Source: Eubacteriales bacterium (GTDB lineage: Bacteria; Bacillota; Clostridia; Lachnospirales; Lachnospiraceae). From it: DNA of 10,814 nt. Position numbers and translations under genes: made by a program. Below the pieces are notes generated by a model that was given only the letters and a program-made list of their open reading frames with translations, was not told where the DNA came from and searched no databases. Of the stretch, positions 1 to 7,811 are shown piece by piece (position 1 is the first letter of the stretch; every line of letters starts with the position of its first letter). The stretch is taken from the NCBI GenBank assembly GCA_030536565.1, contig JAUNPT010000074.1:1-10814 (forward strand), read 5' to 3'.

Positions 1-1
1 A

Positions 2-856
2 AGATTTGCGCTTCACAGTGCCAAATTAAAAGGAAAAAACAAATTCCTGATGTTCAGCAGGGAAGAATATGAGAAGTATGTAAGAAAAATAGATATTCAG
101 GAAGGTCTGCGTGTAAGTATTAATAATGGATTTGAAGGATTTTTGCTGTATTATCAGCCGATATATGGGCTGGACAAGGAAACTGTTTTGGGAGCAGAGG
201 CACTTATAAGGTGGGACAGTAAAAAATATGGTTTTATGTCTCCAAATGATTTTATTCCGCTTCTGGAGGAAAGTGCGCTTATCATACCATTGGGAAGATG
301 GATTATTAGGAAAGCTGCACAGCAATGTGAAAAATGGTGCAGATTTTTTCCTGATTTTGTTATGCATATTAATCTTTCCTTTGTTCAGGTTATAAAGAGT
401 AATATTGTAAAGGATATATTATCCGGAATTAAATTCAGCGGCCTTGAGCATAACCATTTTGTTTTTGAGGTTACAGAAAGTGGCGAGATGGATTCTTCAA
501 ACGTAGTACATAATGTATTGCAGGATATTCATAATAATAATTTTGTTCTTGCTATAGATGATTTTGGAACAGGATATTCAAATATGCGTTATATAAAGGA
601 TATGATGTTTGGAATTATTAAAATAGACAGGGCTTTTATTACTAATATTAATGAAAATACAAAAAATTATATATTGGTTAAATCAATTATTGAGATGATA
701 CATGGGTTAGGACTTAGGGTTTGTGTTGAAGGTGTTGAGACAGCTGACGAGCTGACGACTGTACAAACTCTGAAACCGGATACAATTCAGGGCTTCTACT
801 ACGGGAAGCCAATGCAGGAAAAGGAATTTGAGAAAAAATTTTTAAGGACACGATAG
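2..856 (+). CDS. GGDEF-EAL cyclic-di-GMP phosphodiesterase, 5' partial (C-terminal part)
   Basis: The EAL domain hydrolyses cyclic di-GMP to pGpG. The frame is open to the left window edge. The residues before the Met at 50 read RFALHSAKLKGKNKFLMF, which resembles the final helix and strand of a GGDEF domain, so that Met is internal and the protein is truncated by the window, not a 268-residue stand-alone EAL protein. Counting from the Met at 50, the EAL signature is complete: E50-A-L-I-R, N108 in NLS, E140 in FEVTE, D170-D171 in DDFGTGYS, K191 in KID, E227/E230 in EGVE and Q247-G. It should therefore be an active phosphodiesterase. Whether the GGDEF half is active, and what sensor or membrane region precedes it, cannot be seen. 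It ends with TAG at 854-856, 26 bases before miaB, with no terminator between. EAL assignment is very sure; the GGDEF part rests on a short tail. Confidence 0.93.
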   Translation, partial: RFALHSAKLKGKNKFLMFSREEYEKYVRKIDIQEGLRVSINNGFEGFLLYYQPIYGLDKETVLGAEALIRWDSKKYGFMSPNDFIPLLEESALIIPLGRWIIRKAAQQCEKWCRFFPDFVMHINLSFVQVIKSNIVKDILSGIKFSGLEHNHFVFEVTESGEMDSSNVVHNVLQDIHNNNFVLAIDDFGTGYSNMRYIKDMMFGIIKIDRAFITNINENTKNYILVKSIIEMIHGLGLRVCVEGVETADELTTVQTLKPDTIQGFYYGKPMQEKEFEKKFLRTR

Positions 857-882
857 ATTTGTTATGAAAGGAAATTGTTATA

Positions 883-2343
883 ATGTACCAGTCGAGTATT
901 AATGAGAGAAAATTATCTGAGGAGGCACTTGAAAGACAGCTTTTTTTTATTGAAAAATGTAAGGAGAAAGTGTCAGAGATTTCAAAGGAGCTGGGACGTC
1001 CTTTGAAATGCTGTACACAGACATTTGGCTGCCAGATGAATGCAAGGGATTCAGAAAAACTGTTAGGAATATTAGAGCAGATTGGATATTTGCCTACAGA
1101 TGAGGAAAAGGAAGCAGATATAGTACTTTATAACACATGTACAGTACGTGAGAATGCTAATTTAAGAGTTTATGGAAGACTTGGACATCTTAATGCAATA
1201 AAGAAAAAAAATCCACATATGATTATAGCACTCTGCGGCTGCATGATGCAGGAGCCCGATGTTGTAGAAAAAATAAAGTCTTCATATAAATTTGTTGATA
1301 TTGTATTTGGAACCTTTAATATATTTAAACTGGCAGAATTACTGTTTAACCGCTGGAACAGTGGGGAACAGGTGATTGATATATGGGAAGAAACAAGGGA
1401 AATTGTGGAGGAGCTTCCGACACAGCGTAAGTACTCATTTAAGTCGGGGGTCAATATAATGTTTGGCTGTAATAATTTCTGCAGTTACTGCATTGTTCCA
1501 TATGTACGCGGCAGGGAAAAGAGCAGGGAGCCTAAGGAGATTATAAGAGAAATTGAACATCTTGTGGCTGATGGGGTTAAAGAGGTCATGCTTCTTGGGC
1601 AGAATGTCAACTCTTACGGCAAGACGCTTGAGAAACCAGTTTCATTTGCAGAATTATTAAGAGAGATTGAAAAAATAGAAGGTCTTGAAAGAATCAGGTT
1701 TATGACGCCTCATCCAAAAGATTTGTCTGATGATTTGATTGCGGTAATGCGTGATTCAAAAAAAATATGTAATCATATGCATCTTCCAGTCCAATCAGGA
1801 AGCAGCAGGCTTTTAAAGCTTATGAACAGAAGATATACCAAGGAGCATTATCTGGAGCTGGTGGAGAAGATAAGACATGAAATTCCAGATATATCACTGA
1901 CTACTGATATTATAGTCGGATTTCCGGGAGAGACAGAGGAAGATTTTGAAGAAACTCTTGATGTTGTACGCAGGGCAAAGTTTGACAGTGCATATACATT
2001 TATATATTCAAAGAGGACAGGTACACCTGCGGCAGCTATGGAAAATCAGGTGCCAGAGGATATCGTAAAGGAGCGTTTCGACAGATTAAAAACTGTTGGG
2101 GAAACAGCACATTCAATTAATGAGCGTTATGTTGGGAAGGTATTGCCAGTTTTGGTTGAGGATATTGATGACCATGACTCATCAATGGTTACAGCGAGAA
2201 TGACAAATAATATCCTTGTGCATTTTAAGGGTACAAGCAGGCTTATTGGAAATATAGTTGATGTATATATGGATGAGTGCAGGGGATTTTACTATATGGG
2301 GCACATTGCAAAGCAGCCTGCTTTGCAAAACAAGGAGGATTAA
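883..2343 (+). CDS. miaB: tRNA (N6-isopentenyl adenosine(37)-C2)-methylthiotransferase MiaB
   Basis: Radical-SAM methylthiotransferase that converts i6A37 to ms2i6A37 in tRNAs reading UNN codons, acting after MiaA. The product has 486 residues, within the range for Firmicutes MiaB, with an N-terminal extension of about 40 residues. The UPF0004 domain carries the three ligands of the auxiliary 4Fe-4S cluster: C50 (TFGCQMN), C86 (NTCTVRE) and C120 (CGCMMQE). The radical-SAM domain has C196-x3-C200-x2-C203 (GCNNFCSYC), followed by the MiaB-type VPYVRGRE. A TRAM RNA-binding domain occupies roughly residues 414-475. The start ATG at 883 follows an AAAGGA site at 867-872 with 10 bases between. The stop TAA at 2341-2343 is one base before mutS, whose ribosome site lies inside miaB, suggesting translational coupling. 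The methylthiotransferase family is certain; MiaB rather than MtaB or RimO is supported by the motifs and by miaA nearby. Confidence 0.97.
   Translation: MYQSSINERKLSEEALERQLFFIEKCKEKVSEISKELGRPLKCCTQTFGCQMNARDSEKLLGILEQIGYLPTDEEKEADIVLYNTCTVRENANLRVYGRLGHLNAIKKKNPHMIIALCGCMMQEPDVVEKIKSSYKFVDIVFGTFNIFKLAELLFNRWNSGEQVIDIWEETREIVEELPTQRKYSFKSGVNIMFGCNNFCSYCIVPYVRGREKSREPKEIIREIEHLVADGVKEVMLLGQNVNSYGKTLEKPVSFAELLREIEKIEGLERIRFMTPHPKDLSDDLIAVMRDSKKICNHMHLPVQSGSSRLLKLMNRRYTKEHYLELVEKIRHEIPDISLTTDIIVGFPGETEEDFEETLDVVRRAKFDSAYTFIYSKRTGTPAAAMENQVPEDIVKERFDRLKTVGETAHSINERYVGKVLPVLVEDIDDHDSSMVTARMTNNILVHFKGTSRLIGNIVDVYMDECRGFYYMGHIAKQPALQNKED
2306..2328 (+). repeat. 11-base perfect inverted repeat before the mutS ribosome site
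   Basis: TTGCAAAGCAG (2306-2316) and its reverse complement CTGCTTTGCAA (2318-2328) are separated by one base. In RNA this would fold as a 10-bp stem with a GCC triloop. It lies in the last codons of miaB (encoding AKQPALQ) and ends 3 bases before the mutS Shine-Dalgarno sequence. No run of T follows, so it does not look like an intrinsic terminator. It might tune mutS translation or mRNA decay; that is inference. Confidence 0.6.
2332..2338 (+). promoter_or_regulatory. Ribosome binding site of mutS
   Basis: AAGGAGG, a near-perfect anti-16S match, lies 6 bases before the ATG at 2345 and inside the last codons of miaB. It decides the mutS start: the frame is open upstream to an ATG at 2258, but that start would overlap miaB by 86 bases and add 29 residues unlike any MutS. 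Confidence 0.9.
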
Positions 2344-2344
2344 T

Positions 2345-4999
2345 ATGCCAGAGTTTTCACCAATGATGCAGCATTACTTAAAAACAAAAGAAGAGTATAA
2401 AGACTGTATTTTGTTTTACAGACTTGGAGACTTTTATGAAATGTTCTTTGATGATGCCATTATGGTGTCAAAAGAGCTGGAGCTTACACTTACAGGTAAG
2501 GACTGCGGACAGGCTGAACGTGCTCCAATGTGCGGAATACCATTTCACGCAGCAGAAAGCTATATTAACAGACTGGTATCTGGTGGACATAAGGTCGCAA
2601 TCTGCGAGCAGGTAGAAGACCCTAAAACAGCCAAAGGTATTGTCAGGCGGGAGGTGATTAAGGTTGTAACACCGGGTACTAACCTTAATACACAGGCTCT
2701 TGACGAGACAAAGAACAACTACATGATGAGTATTGTTTATCTTGGAGATAAATTAGGAGTGTCAATTGCTGATTATTCTACAGGAGATTATTTTGTTACA
2801 GAGTTAAATGGCGGCGGAGAACTGGTTGATGAAATCAATAAATTCTCTCCCTCAGAAATTATTGTCAATGAATATTTCAATATGAGCGGAATTGATTTGA
2901 CAGAGCTTAATGCCAAGCTGGGGATTTCAATGTCAACTCTGGATAACTGGTATTTTGATGAGGAAACCTGTAATCAAAAGCTTTTGAATCATTTTAGTGT
3001 GTCAAGTCTTGATGGACTTGGACTTAAGGATTATTCAGCAGGACTTATTGCTGCAGGCTCACTCCTTTCGTATCTTTATGAGACGCAGAAAAGCAGCATG
3101 CCGCATATTACAGCGCTTCTTCCATATACTACTGGGAAATATATGCTTATTGACAGTTCGTCAAGAAGAAACCTTGAACTTGTTGAGACTATGCGTGAGA
3201 AACAAAAAAAAGGCTCGCTTCTGTGGGTGCTTGACAAAACGAAAACCGCAATGGGTGCAAGAATGCTGCGTTCCATGCTTGAACAGCCGCTTATAAATAA
3301 AGATGAGATTTCTGCACGTCTGGATGTCATTGAAGAATTAAATAATAATGCAATTGACAGGGAAGAAATCAGGGAATATCTTAATCCAGTTTATGATTTG
3401 GAAAGAATCATGACTAAAATTAGCTGTAAATCGGCTAATCCACGAGATTTAACTGCATTTAAAAACTCATTGGAAATGCTGCCATATATTAAAAATATTA
3501 TAGGTAATTTTAAATCAGAGCTTTTTTGTGACTGTAATGCAAAGATGGATTCCCTGTCAGATTTGTATGAGCTTATTGATTCTGCGATTATTGAAGACCC
3601 GCCTATTGCCATGCGTGATGGCGGTATAATAAAAGAAGGCTTTAACTTAGAGGCCGATAAGCTTAGGAAGGCAAAGACAGAGGGCAGGGAATGGCTCGCA
3701 CAGCTGGAGCAGAAGGAAAAGGAAAATACGGGGATTAAAAATCTTAAAATTAAATATAATAAGGTTTTTGGGTATTACCTTGAGGTTACTAATTCTTTCA
3801 AAAGCCTTGTACCAAAAGACTGGGTAAGGAAACAGACGCTTACTAATGCAGAAAGATATACAACTGATGAGCTGAAGCGTCTTGAGGACGTAATATTGGG
3901 GGCAGAGGATAAGCTGTGTGGACTGGAGTATGATTTATATGTGGGGGTTCGTGAAAGAATAGCCGCAGAGGTTGTACGTATCCAGAATACAGCCAAGGCA
4001 GTGGCAATGATTGATGTATTTTGCTCATTATCGCTGGTTGCCTCGCAAAATAGTTTTGTAAGGCCTAAAATAAATGAGCGTGGAGTTATTGATATTAAAA
4101 ACGGGCGTCATCCGGTAGTTGAAAAGATGATAAGCAATGATATGTTTATTGCAAACGATACATATCTGGATAATGGAGCAAACCGTATATCAATAATTAC
4201 AGGGCCTAATATGGCTGGAAAATCAACATATATGAGACAGACAGCACTTATAGTGCTGATGGCGCAGGTAGGCTCATTTGTTCCGGCTGATTCTGCTAAT
4301 ATCGGTATTGTTGACAGAATATTTACAAGAGTTGGTGCGTCTGATGATCTGGCCTCAGGACAGTCTACATTTATGGTGGAAATGACAGAGGTTGCAAATA
4401 TTTTACGCAACGCAACGTCCAAAAGCCTTTTGATCTTAGATGAAATAGGACGTGGAACGAGTACATTTGATGGCTTAAGCATTGCCTGGGCTGTTGTAGA
4501 GCATATAGCGAACACAAAGCTTTTGGGGGCAAAAACACTGTTTGCAACGCACTACCATGAGCTTACTGAGCTTGAGGGAACAATGGAGGGCGTTAATAAT
4601 TACTGTATTGCAGTTAAGGAGCGTGGAGATGATATTGTTTTCCTGCGTAAGATTGTTAAGGGTGGAGCTGACAAAAGCTATGGTATTCAGGTAGCAAAGC
4701 TGGCAGGAGTCCCTGACGGTGTGATTGAGAGGGCAAAACAGCTGGTGCTTGAACTGAGTGACGCGGATATTTCGCAGAAGGCAAAGGATATTGCACAGTA
4801 TTCTAAAAAGCCCGCAAAGCTTAATAAAGAATACAAAAAAGTAAATGATTTAGAAGTAAAACAGATGAGTCTTTTTGATACTGTAAAAGACGACGATATC
4901 ATAACGGATATTAAAAATCTTGATATCAGCAATATGACACCTATAGATGCTTTAAATATGCTTTATAAGCTGCAGGGCAAGGTGAATAACCGCTGGTAG
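2345..4999 (+). CDS. mutS: DNA mismatch repair protein MutS
   Basis: Recognises base mismatches and small loops and, with ATP, recruits MutL. The product has 884 residues, close to the usual MutS1 length. The start at 2345 gives MPEFSPMMQHYLK, typical of the family. The mismatch-reading Phe-x-Glu motif is F30-Y-E32 (GDFYEMF). The connector and core/clamp domains follow, then the ABC-type ATPase: Walker A GPNMAGKST at 620-628, the signature region ASDDLASGQSTFMVEM, Walker B LLILDEIGRG with D699-E700, and the His loop ATHYHEL. A C-terminal QMSLF at 840-844 fits the QxxLF sliding-clamp motif, linking it to DnaN. The spacing is 1 base after miaB and 18 before mutL. An 8-base A run at 3204-3211 (residues 287-289, before the ATPase) is a potential slippage site. 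All key residues are present, so the protein should be functional. Confidence 0.98.
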   Translation: MPEFSPMMQHYLKTKEEYKDCILFYRLGDFYEMFFDDAIMVSKELELTLTGKDCGQAERAPMCGIPFHAAESYINRLVSGGHKVAICEQVEDPKTAKGIVRREVIKVVTPGTNLNTQALDETKNNYMMSIVYLGDKLGVSIADYSTGDYFVTELNGGGELVDEINKFSPSEIIVNEYFNMSGIDLTELNAKLGISMSTLDNWYFDEETCNQKLLNHFSVSSLDGLGLKDYSAGLIAAGSLLSYLYETQKSSMPHITALLPYTTGKYMLIDSSSRRNLELVETMREKQKKGSLLWVLDKTKTAMGARMLRSMLEQPLINKDEISARLDVIEELNNNAIDREEIREYLNPVYDLERIMTKISCKSANPRDLTAFKNSLEMLPYIKNIIGNFKSELFCDCNAKMDSLSDLYELIDSAIIEDPPIAMRDGGIIKEGFNLEADKLRKAKTEGREWLAQLEQKEKENTGIKNLKIKYNKVFGYYLEVTNSFKSLVPKDWVRKQTLTNAERYTTDELKRLEDVILGAEDKLCGLEYDLYVGVRERIAAEVVRIQNTAKAVAMIDVFCSLSLVASQNSFVRPKINERGVIDIKNGRHPVVEKMISNDMFIANDTYLDNGANRISIITGPNMAGKSTYMRQTALIVLMAQVGSFVPADSANIGIVDRIFTRVGASDDLASGQSTFMVEMTEVANILRNATSKSLLILDEIGRGTSTFDGLSIAWAVVEHIANTKLLGAKTLFATHYHELTELEGTMEGVNNYCIAVKERGDDIVFLRKIVKGGADKSYGIQVAKLAGVPDGVIERAKQLVLELSDADISQKAKDIAQYSKKPAKLNKEYKKVNDLEVKQMSLFDTVKDDDIITDIKNLDISNMTPIDALNMLYKLQGKVNNRW

Positions 5000-5005
5000 G
5001 CTTTT

Positions 5006-5010
5006 GGAGG
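5006..5010 (+). promoter_or_regulatory. Ribosome binding site of mutL (GTG start)
   Basis: GGAGG, extended to GGAGGTGA, lies 7 bases before the GTG at 5018. This strong site supports GTG as the start. Translation from it gives the conserved N-terminus aIQVLDQNTINKIAAGEV with no other candidate nearby. Confidence 0.85.
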
Positions 5011-5017
5011 TGAGAAA

Positions 5018-6832
5018 GTGGCAATTCAGGTTTTAGACCAGAATACTATTAATAAAATTGCGGCGGGAGAGGTTATTGAAAGACCGTCCTCTGTGGTTAA
5101 GGAATTGGTTGAGAATGCTATTGACGCAGGGGCTACAGCTATTACTGTAGAAATTAAAGACGGAGGCATTTCCCTTGTAAGAATTACGGACAATGGCTGT
5201 GGAATTGCAGGCGATGAACTGCCGCTTGCATTCCTTAGGCATTCTACAAGTAAAATCAAGTCAGTGGAGGATTTAATGAGTGTTTCGTCTCTGGGGTTTA
5301 GGGGAGAAGCACTTTCAAGTATTGCTTCTGTTGCACAGGTTGAGGTGATTACTAAGACTGCTGCCTCGCTTACAGGCAGCCGCTATGTTATTGAAGGTGG
5401 AGAGGAAAAGTCCAATGAGGAGGTAGGTGCTCCGGAGGGAACAACATTTATCGTAAGAAATCTTTTTTATAATACACCTGTAAGAAGGAAGTTTTTAAAG
5501 ACATCGGCTACGGAGGCGGGATATGTTAACTCTTTAATTGAGCATATATCGCTTTCACATCCGGATATTTCTTTCAGATTTATAAATAATAATCAGAGTA
5601 AGCTTCATACTTCAGGAAATATGCAGCTTAAGGATATAATTTATAATGTTTACGGGAGGGATATTGCAAAGAATCTCATTGAGATAAATGCTTCAACCCA
5701 GGATATTGAAATTACAGGTTACGTGGGAAAACCAGCTATATGCCGTGGCAACAGAACTTATGAAAATTATTATATTAATGGCAGATATATAAAAAGTGCT
5801 ATTATTACTAAGGCAATCGAAGAAGCTTATAAGGGATTTGTTATGATGCATAACTATCCATTTACAGCAATGCATTTTAAAATAAATCCGGCAATACTTG
5901 ATGTAAATGTACACCCAACTAAGATGGAGCTTAGATTCTCAAAAAACGAATTTGTATATCAGTTTGTATTGAATACTGTAAGAGATGCTCTTAACACAAG
6001 GGAGCTTATTCCAGAGGTGAGAGTTGAAGCTGAAGATATGCACTCACTTAAGCATATGGAAAAAAATGTGGTTAAGGAAAGGGGCCCAGAACCATTTGAG
6101 ATTAAGCGTCAGGAAGCTGTAATTGCAGAAGAAAACAAGGCTTATGATTATGGTGAAAAGAAATTTTATGGAAAGACGATAAAAGAACAGGAGGTACCTC
6201 AGGCAGCAGAGCAGATAGAACTTTTTAAGGATAATCTGGCAGACGAAAGGCCTAAAAAAAATTACCGCATTATTGGCCAGCTGTTTGATACTTACTGGCT
6301 GATTGAGTTTGAAGATAAGTTTTATATGATGGATCAGCATGCTGCTCATGAGAAGGTATTGTATGAAAAGACAATGAGGCGTATGAGAGAAAAGAAAATG
6401 ACTACGCAGATGGTTATGCCTGCAGCTGTACTTTCTTTGAATATGCGTGAGGCACAGATTTTAGAGGAGAATATGGAAGCATTTACAAGGCTGGGATTTG
6501 AAATCGAAGATTTTGGTGGTAATTCCATTAAAATAACCGGAGTTCCGGCTGGATTTCCAGCTATGGATTACAAGTCATTGTTTTTAGAGCTTCTTGACGG
6601 ATTGGTGGAAGACGGACTTATAGGAGACCTTGATATGATTACCGATAAGGTTGCGTCTATGTCTTGTAAAGCTGCAATAAAGGGAAATAACCGGATTTCA
6701 TTTGATGAGGCTAAGGAGCTTATGGAAGAAATGATGGAGGCTGATAATCCCTATAATTGTCCGCATGGAAGGCCGACACTGATTATGATGAGCAAATATG
6801 AAATAGAAAAAAAGTTCCATAGAATTGTATAA
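5018..6832 (+). CDS. mutL: DNA mismatch repair endonuclease MutL
   Basis: ATP-dependent partner of MutS; in bacteria without MutH it nicks the DNA strand itself. The product has 604 residues and starts with GTG. The N-terminal GHKL ATPase shows E29 and N33 (KELVENAIDAGA), D58 in DNGCGI and GFRGEAL at 93-99. After a charged linker (about 335-410), the C-terminal domain has the metal-binding endonuclease motif DQHAAHEKVLYE beginning at D439, plus C550 (SCKAAIKGN), CPHGRP at 581-586 and the terminal FHRIV. This is therefore the nicking type, not the E. coli type. QIELF at 399-403 in the linker, and QMVMP near the position of the B. subtilis clamp motif, are possible sliding-clamp contacts; this is inference. 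An A8 run at 6254-6261 sits exactly between the two halves. The stop TAA overlaps the ribosome site of miaA. Confidence 0.98.
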   Translation: MAIQVLDQNTINKIAAGEVIERPSSVVKELVENAIDAGATAITVEIKDGGISLVRITDNGCGIAGDELPLAFLRHSTSKIKSVEDLMSVSSLGFRGEALSSIASVAQVEVITKTAASLTGSRYVIEGGEEKSNEEVGAPEGTTFIVRNLFYNTPVRRKFLKTSATEAGYVNSLIEHISLSHPDISFRFINNNQSKLHTSGNMQLKDIIYNVYGRDIAKNLIEINASTQDIEITGYVGKPAICRGNRTYENYYINGRYIKSAIITKAIEEAYKGFVMMHNYPFTAMHFKINPAILDVNVHPTKMELRFSKNEFVYQFVLNTVRDALNTRELIPEVRVEAEDMHSLKHMEKNVVKERGPEPFEIKRQEAVIAEENKAYDYGEKKFYGKTIKEQEVPQAAEQIELFKDNLADERPKKNYRIIGQLFDTYWLIEFEDKFYMMDQHAAHEKVLYEKTMRRMREKKMTTQMVMPAAVLSLNMREAQILEENMEAFTRLGFEIEDFGGNSIKITGVPAGFPAMDYKSLFLELLDGLVEDGLIGDLDMITDKVASMSCKAAIKGNNRISFDEAKELMEEMMEADNPYNCPHGRPTLIMMSKYEIEKKFHRIV

Positions 6833-6843
6833 GGAAAAGGATT

Positions 6844-7797
6844 ATGAATGAAAATAAAAGACCTCTGGTAATTCTTACAGGGCCGACAGCGGTTGGAAAA
6901 ACTGCATTATCAATAGGACTTGCAAAGAGAATTAATGGAGAAATAATAAGCGCGGATTCTATGCAGGTATACAGGCATATGGATATTGGAACAGCTAAAA
7001 TCATGCCAGATGAAATGGCTGGGGTAAAGCATTACTTAATAGATGAATATGAGCCAGACGAAGAATTTAATGTTACAATTTTCCAAAAAAAAGCGAAGCA
7101 GGCTATGGAAGAAATATACAGTGGGGGCAAAATACCTATTGTTGTCGGCGGGACAGGATTTTACATTCAGGCATTGCTTTATGATATAGATTTTTCATCT
7201 GAGGATAATACTGATGGATACAGAAAGCACTTGCATAAACTGGCAGTTAAGAATGGGAATGAATATATTTATAATATGTTAAAAGAAATTGACCCTGAAT
7301 ATGCGGCGGGAATACATGCCAATAATCTTAAGAGGGCTGTAAGGGCTTTGGAGTTCTACCATGAAACAGGAAATAAGCTTTCAAGTCATAATGATGCACA
7401 GCAAAAAAAGCAGTCTCCTTATAATTTCGTTTATTTTGTATTAAATAATGACAGGAAAATACTTTATGACAGAATTGATGAGCGGGTTCATAAGATGTTT
7501 GAAAACGGGCTTGTAAGGGAAGTTGAAGCATTAAAGGCTTTAGGATATACAAAAGATATGGTTTCCATGCAGGGGATTGGATATAAGGAGGTTTTTGAAT
7601 ATTTAGAGGGCGGTATGTCTCTGGAAGATGTAATATTGCTCGTGCAAAAAGATACAAGGCATTTTGCCAAAAGGCAGCTTACATGGTTTAGAAGAGAAAA
7701 AGAGGTTGCATGGCTGAATTATCAGGATTATGATAACAATCAGGCTGCCATGCTTGAAAGCATGACAGAGCAGCTAAAAAACAGGAATATAATTTAG
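6844..7797 (+). CDS. miaA: tRNA dimethylallyltransferase MiaA
   Basis: Transfers the dimethylallyl group of DMAPP to N6 of A37 in tRNAs reading UNN codons, giving i6A, the substrate of MiaB encoded four genes upstream in reading order. The product has 317 residues, the normal length. The P-loop is GPTAVGKT at 13-20; SADSMQVYR at 36-44 contains the catalytic Asp (D38), followed by DIGTAK, VGGTGFYIQAL at 101-111, and MQGIGYKEV in the C-terminal half, all typical of MiaA. The ATG at 6844 follows AAGGA at 6831-6835, which overlaps the mutL stop codon, so translation is probably coupled to mutL. A second ATG at 6848 is out of frame. In many Firmicutes hfq follows miaA; here a PLP-enzyme gene follows after 14 bases instead. 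Confidence 0.97.
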   Translation: MNENKRPLVILTGPTAVGKTALSIGLAKRINGEIISADSMQVYRHMDIGTAKIMPDEMAGVKHYLIDEYEPDEEFNVTIFQKKAKQAMEEIYSGGKIPIVVGGTGFYIQALLYDIDFSSEDNTDGYRKHLHKLAVKNGNEYIYNMLKEIDPEYAAGIHANNLKRAVRALEFYHETGNKLSSHNDAQQKKQSPYNFVYFVLNNDRKILYDRIDERVHKMFENGLVREVEALKALGYTKDMVSMQGIGYKEVFEYLEGGMSLEDVILLVQKDTRHFAKRQLTWFRREKEVAWLNYQDYDNNQAAMLESMTEQLKNRNII

Positions 7798-7811
7798 AAA
7801 GAAGATTGAGA

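Noticed and set aside
26..367. Open frame of 113 codons on the minus strand opposite the EAL gene.
   Set aside because: Antisense to a well-conserved EAL domain, with no homology I recognise; a composition shadow.
828..859. Possible miaB promoter: TTGAGA (828-833) with TAGATT (854-859).
   Set aside because: The spacer of 20 bases is too long and the -10 matches only 4 of 6; not listed as a feature.
2258..2344. Longer mutS reading frame starting at ATG 2258.
   Set aside because: It would overlap miaB by 86 bases, lacks a ribosome site, and adds residues unlike MutS; AAGGAGG before 2345 and the typical MPEFSPMMQ start are decisive.
4242..4258. 7-bp stem with 3-base loop (CAGCACT/AGTGCTG) in mutS.
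   Set aside because: It lies just after the conserved Walker A region inside the gene, with no T run; explained by coding sequence.
4108..4515. 135-codon minus-strand open frame opposite the MutS ATPase.
   Set aside because: It lies entirely over conserved Walker motifs of mutS and has no family features.
5360..5380. 7-bp stem (GCTGCCT/AGGCAGC) in mutL.
   Set aside because: An internal hairpin within the coding region, no terminator tail, and of a size expected by chance in 10 kb.
7328..7657. 109-codon minus-strand open frame opposite miaA.
   Set aside because: It is fully antisense to conserved miaA sequence and reads as low-information protein.
7749..7764. CATGCT-TGAA-AGCATG hairpin near the end of miaA, considered as a terminator.
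   Set aside because: The stem is only 6 bp, no T run follows, and the next gene starts 14 bases after miaA ends, so termination here is unlikely.
7806..7811. TTG at 7806 as the start of the PLP-enzyme gene.
   Set aside because: The only purine-rich site (7801-7805) directly abuts it, while the ATG at 7812 has normal spacing; the difference is only two residues and not certain.
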